Below are positions 58,469 through 64,000 of a DNA stretch of 64,000 nucleotides, piece by piece. The stretch spans positions 1 to 64,000 of the forward strand of contig DIDP01000012.1 in assembly GCA_002418205.1 (NCBI GenBank), written 5' to 3'. The notes beneath the pieces were generated by a model. The model saw only the letters and a list, made by a program, of their open reading frames with translations, was not told where the DNA came from and searched no databases. The stretch is from Anaerolineales bacterium UBA5797 (GTDB lineage Bacteria; Chloroflexota; Anaerolineae; Anaerolineales; Villigracilaceae). The position numbers and the translations under genes were made by a program. Numbering within the stretch: position 1 is the first letter of the stretch; each line of letters opens with the position of its first letter.

Positions 58469-61339
58469 GTGACGGAACACAAAGGAACGCTGGTCCTCAG
58501 GCACACCCAGATCGTCGTCCACTGGGTGGATGGTAAAACAGAAACGTTCCCGCTGGTCAACGAAAAGACGCGCATCGGGCGGGGGAAGGTCGGGAACGAT
58601 ATCGCCGTCCCGGATGTATTCCAATCCGTGTCACGCCAGCATCTGGAGATCCGCCGCGAGAAGAGTGGTTATCACCTCATCGACCTGGGCAGCCGCAACG
58701 GAACGCTCGTCAACGGCATTTATGCAAAGGACATTTACCTGCGGGACGGCGATGAGATCCGCATCGGGCAGGACGACCAGGGACAGCAGATCCTCATCAT
58801 TTTCCAACTCGGCAGCGAGGCCCTGCTCGACGAACTTGCCTCAGAGGAGCAGGCTGTCACCCTCCCGCCGACCTCCGGGTTGGGCAGCGAACCACCGAAA
58901 GACAAACCCTACTTCAAGGTTCGCTGGCACAACGGCAGGACGAATTATTTCCCCATCGAAAAGACCAGCCTGTTCATCGGGCGCGGACCGGAGGCGGACC
59001 TGCGCGTCCCTGAGACTCTGCGCTTCGTTTCGAGCCAGCATGCCGAGGTCCTGAAAAAGGAGGCGGGGTTTTTCATCCGCGACCTGAAGAGCACGAACGG
59101 TACGCTCGTCAATAACCAACTCATCCAGCCCGAACAATATTATCCCATCGGCAACGAATCGATCATCCGCATCGGCGATGATAATTTCGGCATCTCGGTG
59201 GGTTTCACGTTTTATAACCCCGTCGAAACATCCGCCTCCGTGGCTGGTTTCATGCAAGCCGCGCAGGCAACCCAACTCGCAACTTCGAGCATGATCCTGA
59301 TCGGGCGGCTCGAGAATTGTGACATCGTCCTGGATTCACCCGAAGTCTCGCGGCGGCATGCCATGATCCGGCAGATCGGCGATGCGTATTCCATCGAGGA
59401 CCTCGATAGCAGCAACGGCACGTTCGTGAACGATGTGCCGGTCAAACATGCCGAACTGCACGACGGCGATCTGATCCAGATCAGCAATTTCCGCCTGCTC
59501 TTTCAGGGCGGTCTGCTCGTGCCATATCAAAGCAGCGGCATGCGGCTCGATGCCAGCAACCTTTCGAAGGACGTAAAAACGAAGGGCGGTACGCGGCGCA
59601 TTCTCGACAACATCGATCTTTCCGTTCTGCCGCGCGAGTTCATCGCGCTGGTCGGCGGGAGCGGCGCCGGCAAATCGACATTGCTCAACGCCCTGATTGG
59701 CATCCGCCGCGGCGAGGGACAGGTCAGACTCAACGGACATGACTTTTACAAGGAATACGAAAGCTTCCGTTCGCAACTCGGATACGTGCCGCAATCGGAC
59801 ATCCTGCACACGAGCCTGACCGTCGAAAAAGCATTGGATTACGCCGCCCGCCTCAGACTGCCCTCGAGCCTGTCTCCGGACGAACGAAATCGTCGCATCG
59901 ACGCGGTGCTCGAGACGGTCGCGATGAACACCGAAGCGATCCGCAAGACGCGCATCTCCAACCTTTCCGGTGGACAGCGCAAACGCGTCAGCATCGCCGC
60001 CGAACTGCTCGCCGATCCCAAACTGATCTATCTCGACGAAGCCACCTCCGGTCTCGACCCCGGACTCGAAAAGAAGATGATGCACACCCTGCGCCGCATG
60101 GCAGACGAGGGGCGCACGGTGATCCTCATCACCCATGCAACGGATAACATCGTGCAGACCGATCACGTTGCATTTCTCTCCGAGGGCAAACTCGTCTATT
60201 TCGGTCCCTCTGAAGAGGCCTTGAAATTCTTCGAAGTGGAGGAGTTCGCCGACATCTACGAGCGCATCGATCACAAAGGCGAGGAATGGCGGCAGATCTT
60301 CGAGGAAAAGAAACCCGAACAATACAGGAAATACATCCTTGAACGCAAAGCCAGCCTGAAGACCGCGCCGAAGAGCGCGCTGACCAGGGTCAAGTTTGGG
60401 ATCATGGATTTCTTCCGGCAATTGATCGTGCTCACACAACGCTCCCTGAGCGTATTATTCAGCGACCCCATCACGCTTTTCCTGATGCTGTTGCTCTTCC
60501 CGGTCACGGCGACACTTCAGCTCGTCATCGCCAAACCCGATATTCTGACGGGCAATCTCGCCATCCTTGCCGATCCCGTCAGCGCCGCGAAGACGATGCT
60601 CGAAACTTACACGCCGTTCCCGCATACGAACACCTTCGTCTTCGTGATGGGACTCGAAGCCGTGCTCACCGGTCTGTTCGTGCCATCGAACGATCTGGTC
60701 AAGGAGCGCTCGATCTTTCTGCGCGAACGCATGGTGAACCTGAAAGTGCTGCCTTATCTATTGAATAAAGTCCTGATCTACAGCGTCTTCGTCGTAATCC
60801 AGGTCGTTCTGTATCTGTTGATCCTGTCCATCGGCGTGGACTTCCCCAAAAAAGGATTGTATCTCAACGGCACGCTCGAACTGTTCATCACGCTCTATCT
60901 GACGATGATGGCGGGCATCAGTTTCGGTCTCATCATTTCGGCGGTCAGCAAATCCACCGAGATGGCGATCTACATCCTTACGATGCTGTTGTTCTTCCAG
61001 TTCTTCTTTGCCGGCGCGGTATTCGACTTAAGGGGCAACAGGTTCGAGCCGCTGTCCTATCTTTCCACCACGCGCTGGTCATTGACCGCGCTGGGCGTGA
61101 CGATAGACATGAATGAGATCGCCGAAAGCACGATCTTATGCAATGATGTTCCCACTAATCCATTGGATGCGAACAGCGCGCTGAAAACGGTCTGCTTCAA
61201 CTACCCCGATGCAAAGGATGACCTGCGACTCAATTATGCGGACGACCAACTGCTCAAATCGTGGGCGGTCCTGATCGGCATGTCGCTTCTCTTCCTGACC
61301 ATTACCTGGTTCCTGATCCAACGAACGGATTCCACCTGA
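58469..61339 (+). CDS. ABC exporter with three FHA domains (Rv1747-like)
   Basis: 956 residues from a GTG at 58469 with GGAGG five bases upstream. Three FHA phosphothreonine-binding domains (about 35-105, 165-245 and 275-350; signatures GRGKVGND..SRQHLEI..SRNGTLVNG, GRGPEADL..SSQHAEV..STNGTLVNN, GRLENCDI..SRRHAMI..SSNGTFVND). An ABC ATPase follows (about 365-600): GGSGAGKST, LSGGQRKRVSIA, YLDEATSGLDP, LITHATDN. The C-terminal ABC-2 permease (about 650-950) has six helices. It acts as an exporter half or homodimer. Binding of a phosphorylated kinase or own tail to FHA regulates Mycobacterium Rv1747, and may do so here. Divergent from the ACP gene. Confidence 0.88.
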   Translation: MTEHKGTLVLRHTQIVVHWVDGKTETFPLVNEKTRIGRGKVGNDIAVPDVFQSVSRQHLEIRREKSGYHLIDLGSRNGTLVNGIYAKDIYLRDGDEIRIGQDDQGQQILIIFQLGSEALLDELASEEQAVTLPPTSGLGSEPPKDKPYFKVRWHNGRTNYFPIEKTSLFIGRGPEADLRVPETLRFVSSQHAEVLKKEAGFFIRDLKSTNGTLVNNQLIQPEQYYPIGNESIIRIGDDNFGISVGFTFYNPVETSASVAGFMQAAQATQLATSSMILIGRLENCDIVLDSPEVSRRHAMIRQIGDAYSIEDLDSSNGTFVNDVPVKHAELHDGDLIQISNFRLLFQGGLLVPYQSSGMRLDASNLSKDVKTKGGTRRILDNIDLSVLPREFIALVGGSGAGKSTLLNALIGIRRGEGQVRLNGHDFYKEYESFRSQLGYVPQSDILHTSLTVEKALDYAARLRLPSSLSPDERNRRIDAVLETVAMNTEAIRKTRISNLSGGQRKRVSIAAELLADPKLIYLDEATSGLDPGLEKKMMHTLRRMADEGRTVILITHATDNIVQTDHVAFLSEGKLVYFGPSEEALKFFEVEEFADIYERIDHKGEEWRQIFEEKKPEQYRKYILERKASLKTAPKSALTRVKFGIMDFFRQLIVLTQRSLSVLFSDPITLFLMLLLFPVTATLQLVIAKPDILTGNLAILADPVSAAKTMLETYTPFPHTNTFVFVMGLEAVLTGLFVPSNDLVKERSIFLRERMVNLKVLPYLLNKVLIYSVFVVIQVVLYLLILSIGVDFPKKGLYLNGTLELFITLYLTMMAGISFGLIISAVSKSTEMAIYILTMLLFFQFFFAGAVFDLRGNRFEPLSYLSTTRWSLTALGVTIDMNEIAESTILCNDVPTNPLDANSALKTVCFNYPDAKDDLRLNYADDQLLKSWAVLIGMSLLFLTITWFLIQRTDST

Positions 61340-61349
61340 TACATTCCTC

Positions 61350-61405
61350 GTCATTGCGAGGAGGGCGCCGTGGCGACATAATCCCCAACACGATCAGGAG
61401 ATTGC
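61350..61405. repeat. Dispersed GTCATTGCGAGG...GATTGC repeat overlapping the HxxxD stop
   Basis: GTCATTGCGAGGAGGGCGCCG...GGAGATTGC matches the left half of the family. It holds the stop and last codons (NAIS) of the minus-strand HxxxD gene and lies 11 bases after the FHA-ABC stop. Confidence 0.65.
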
Positions 61406-62686
61406 ATTCAGGCGCACAATACTCATTATTTCCTCCACAATGACGCCCGCTTCCTCGCGGTTCATATCTGCTTCCAGATACATGAAATCCCAGAACAATT
61501 GATCGCCGAACCACTGCGCCTGCGACGAAAGCTCCGGTCCCAGATCGAACACGGACACAAATCCGTACACACCCAACACCTTTATTTCTCCATAGTCCGA
61601 TCGAATTGGAACAACGCCATTGTAGTTTAAAGCCGTTGCCCCCATGCGAAAGGCTCTGGTTTGGGTCACCATCTTCATCAGCGGTTCAGCCATCGCATTT
61701 GCAATAAATTTTTCGCCGGACTTGAACGATGAATACATTTTTCCATGCAAGTCACGCGCCAGCGACCAGAAATCCATCCCGCCCGCCACAGTGACCGTAT
61801 AACGCAGCATCGAGATATAACAGGCAAAGTTCTCCGGTTCCAGCGGCGGCTGGACGTAAGGACGCAGGTCTGCGAACGCGAACGTCCGCATGGAGAGGCG
61901 TTGACCGGCATACAAATGTCGGTTCACGGCGAGCATCAGGGCGGCGTTGAGGGCGCTGTTCAAAGTCACGCGTTCCCTGCGGGCGCGTTGAGCAAACGGT
62001 TCGATCAGGTCTTCGGGGAATTGGGCGGAAAGGATATGCCCGCGTGATTTCTTTTCATGGACAGGAGGGGTCCGCTTGCCGCGCGTTTGCAGGCGATGGG
62101 AGATCTCATCCGCCATTTGCCCGGCGGCATATCTCATCTTTCGCATCGACAGGGAGACTCCACGATAGGCAGAGGGGAAACGGGATTCCGCCGGGGGGGC
62201 GGGTGAAAGAAGTTTGACGGTATCAGATTTCTTGTCGGAAGCCGAAGCGCAGTTCGTCAAAAGTTCTTGCATCAACCTGCTCACCGACGCTGAGTCCGCT
62301 ATGAAATGCGAGATGGCAAAGATGATCTCCGCCTGTGGTTGATCCGAGTTATACAGATACGTACAACGGAACATCGGTCCTGTCGTGAGGTCGATCCGGT
62401 TCTCCAATTCGACCTCGGTCAGTTGGATCCAATGCTCATCGTTCCAGCGCGGCAGAATTTTGAGGGGCAGTCTGGGTTCCACCAGGCTTGCGAAGTAAGT
62501 CACTCCACGCTCCTCGAGAAGCCGCGCCGAAAGGAACGGATGACGCGATTGCAAAAGCTGTAACGAGCGCCGGATCGCATGCGGCTCGGGTGCATTCGCA
62601 AGCCGGAGCACGCTGACGATATGAAAGGGCGCGTATCGGTCCGAGATGAGGAGGGCACGCTCGAAGAAACCCAGTTTGCGTTTCAT
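61394..62686 (-). CDS. HxxxD acyltransferase / condensation-domain-like protein
   Basis: 430 residues from the ATG at 62686, where the family similarity (KLGFFERALL) begins; the frame runs 89 codons further upstream without ribosome binding site or family character. The catalytic HxxxD is HFIAD (His127, Asp131) after AIS. The second half has the latch region TFAFADLRPYV and a late ALNYNGVVPIRSDYG. It belongs to the condensation/PapA/WS-DGAT superfamily that forms esters or amides from ACP- or CoA-bound acyl chains. With FAAL, ACP and AcpS nearby and a convergent FHA-ABC exporter, it may release the product. Confidence 0.75.
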   Translation of the reverse strand: MKRKLGFFERALLISDRYAPFHIVSVLRLANAPEPHAIRRSLQLLQSRHPFLSARLLEERGVTYFASLVEPRLPLKILPRWNDEHWIQLTEVELENRIDLTTGPMFRCTYLYNSDQPQAEIIFAISHFIADSASVSRLMQELLTNCASASDKKSDTVKLLSPAPPAESRFPSAYRGVSLSMRKMRYAAGQMADEISHRLQTRGKRTPPVHEKKSRGHILSAQFPEDLIEPFAQRARRERVTLNSALNAALMLAVNRHLYAGQRLSMRTFAFADLRPYVQPPLEPENFACYISMLRYTVTVAGGMDFWSLARDLHGKMYSSFKSGEKFIANAMAEPLMKMVTQTRAFRMGATALNYNGVVPIRSDYGEIKVLGVYGFVSVFDLGPELSSQAQWFGDQLFWDFMYLEADMNREEAGVIVEEIMSIVRLNAIS

Positions 62687-62780
62687 GATATTGGATGAGA
62701 TATGAGCAGGGTTTTCAATCTTCGCAAGTATAATATACAAAATCGGACAATCATTCTCGATATAAGGAGCAGGGACCGCC

Positions 62781-64000
62781 ATGTGTGACTCATTACTTGC
62801 AGTCAAGGCTGATACCGCAGATGGAGTTGCCGTTTTCGCCAAGAACTCCGACCGCCCGCCCAACGAAGGACAATACCTGAAATATGTCCCTGCCGAAGAC
62901 CACCCGGTGAACAGCCGGGTGAAATGCACATATATCGAGATCCCCCAGGCCACTCACACGAACGCGGTCCTGCTATCCAAGCCCTATTGGATCTGGGGTG
63001 CAGAGATGGGCGTGAACGACAAGAAGGTGGTCATCGGCAACGAAGCGGTCTTCCCCAAAGTACCCACAGAGAAGAACACAAAACTGATCGGTATGGACCT
63101 GGTGCGGCTCGGGCTCGAGCGCGGGAATACCGCCCGCGGCGCGCTGGAGGTGATGATCGCGCTGCTGGAGGAATTCGGTCAGGGCGGGAGCTGCACGACC
63201 ACCTGCGAACCGTATTACAGCAGTTTCCTGATCGCCGACCCTGACGATGCCTGGGTACTCGAGACCGCAGGGAAATGGTACGCCGCAAAGCACGTGACCC
63301 GGTCCGATTCCATCTCGAACTATCTGACCATCGAGGCTGACTATGAACTCGTGTCACAGGGTCTGGCGGAACATGCGGTCAAAATGGGCTGGGCGAAGTC
63401 GGTCAAGGATTTCAAATTCGGCGACGCCTACAACAGTTTTCTGACCACCAAACTGATCGGTGGACCGAGGCGGCGCGCGGTCACCATGCAAAAATTGAGC
63501 GAGGGCAAAGGCAGGATCGATGTCCCGTACATGATGAGCATTTTGAGAGCGCATTTGCCCGACGGCGGCCGCGGGAAGAACTGGCAGCCGCAGCACAGCG
63601 TCCTGCTCGGCACGGATGTCTGCATGCACAGCGGGTTCGGCATCATCCGCGATAGCAACACAGCCGGGTCGCTCGTCGTCCATTTGGATAAAAAACGCCC
63701 GACGATCTTCGTCACCGGGACAGCCTCGCCCTGCACGAGCGTTTTCAAACCGGTCTGGATGGACGCCTCATTTCCGGACCTTGGACCTGCTCCCACCGAT
63801 GAATTTGATCCCAACTCCCTGTTCTGGCGCCACGAACTCCTGCACCGCGCCACCGTGCAGGACTACGAAGCCCGCATCGCGACCTATGCCGCCGAACTCG
63901 CCGCCCTCGAATTGGAATTCGTGGAAGGCGGTCTCGCCATCGCGGGCGGTTCCGCGAAAAAGCGCGCGAAATACTCCGCCGAATGTTTTGCAAAAGCGGC
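62781..64000 (+). CDS. C69-family dipeptidase/secernin-like hydrolase (runs off the window)
   Basis: At least 406 residues, open to the last base. The N-terminal Cys2 (MCDSLLAVKADTADG) is the expected nucleophile of the Ntn-hydrolase family C69. Other family segments: FAKNSDRPPNEGQYL (about 20-34), IWGAEMGVNDKKVVIGNEAV (about 75-94), GLERGNTARGAL, GQGGSC..TCEPYYSSFLIAD, and a HSVLLGTDVCMHSG near 275. Cytoplasmic, without signal peptide. GGAG with AGGGA precedes the ATG. It hydrolyses a C-N bond of dipeptides or acyl amides; the true substrate is open. Confidence 0.85.
   Translation, partial: MCDSLLAVKADTADGVAVFAKNSDRPPNEGQYLKYVPAEDHPVNSRVKCTYIEIPQATHTNAVLLSKPYWIWGAEMGVNDKKVVIGNEAVFPKVPTEKNTKLIGMDLVRLGLERGNTARGALEVMIALLEEFGQGGSCTTTCEPYYSSFLIADPDDAWVLETAGKWYAAKHVTRSDSISNYLTIEADYELVSQGLAEHAVKMGWAKSVKDFKFGDAYNSFLTTKLIGGPRRRAVTMQKLSEGKGRIDVPYMMSILRAHLPDGGRGKNWQPQHSVLLGTDVCMHSGFGIIRDSNTAGSLVVHLDKKRPTIFVTGTASPCTSVFKPVWMDASFPDLGPAPTDEFDPNSLFWRHELLHRATVQDYEARIATYAAELAALELEFVEGGLAIAGGSAKKRAKYSAECFAKA

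Noticed and set aside
1..64000. Prophage, insertion sequence or integrative element
   Set aside because: No integrase, transposase, phage structural gene or tRNA-linked direct repeats were seen.

Overview
The window reads as a chromosome segment of a non-phototrophic member of the Chloroflexota, most likely class Anaerolineae. The signs are: membrane and lipoproteins with very long Thr-Pro linkers carrying GerMN and NBR1-type Ig-like domains; a ChlI/ChlD-type chelatase without other chlorophyll genes; isopentenyl phosphate kinase, which belongs to the alternative mevalonate route; a eukaryote-like long formate-THF ligase; and dispersed repeats of the type GTCATTGCGAGG...GCAATC. The assignment is inferred from gene content. 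I found no tRNA, rRNA, CRISPR array, insertion sequence or prophage.

Layout. 0-5.7 kb: small membrane proteins, an M19 dipeptidase, ribosomal protein S1 and a chlI-chlD locus. The chlI frame closes just after a run of nine A, and the vWA half of ChlD continues in the -1 frame. 5.7-16.2 kb: a TIR-FGE fusion and an FGE-like lipoprotein that look like products of a local duplication (a broken thioesterase tail survives between them), a thioesterase, and two Thr-Pro-linker membrane proteins, one of 2044 residues. 16.2-25.4 kb: isopentenyl phosphate kinase, formate-THF ligase with a lysine-rich tail, an amidase, three envelope proteins (one thioredoxin-like) and acetoacetyl-CoA synthetase.

25.4-33.4 kb: an ABC exporter operon with its own winged-helix regulator, a clear promoter and an operator-like palindrome; then a compact minus-strand run of glycosyltransferase, UppP, M20 peptidase and a binding lipoprotein, preceded by tgt. 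33.4-41.7 kb: a YgiT-like/DUF4258 pair, ClpB, a DUF2202 protein, a NapH-like ferredoxin membrane protein with a periplasmic partner, an unknown protein and RecJ. 41.7-46 kb: a tandem glycine riboswitch with terminator ahead of gcvH-gcvPA-gcvPB. 46-51.4 kb: a DUF2726/zinc-finger protein and a PadR regulator that is the first gene of a row of four related membrane proteins.

51.5-56.2 kb: a tight plus-strand operon of phospholipase C-type phosphoesterase, homocysteine methyltransferase, PAP2 phosphatase, PPOX-fold protein, ABM-like protein and LysE exporter. 56.2-62.7 kb: AcpS, a fatty acyl-AMP ligase, a stand-alone acyl carrier protein, a three-FHA ABC exporter and an HxxxD acyltransferase, together a plausible small acyl-product pathway. 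The window ends inside a C69-family hydrolase gene.

The strongest candidate for something unusual is the chlI/chlD slippery site, which would let one locus make both the small and the medium chelatase subunit. Other points of interest are the acyl cluster, the TIR-FGE fusion, the histone-like tail on formate-THF ligase, dispersed repeats that supply the C-terminal codons of two genes, and the giant Thr-Pro protein.
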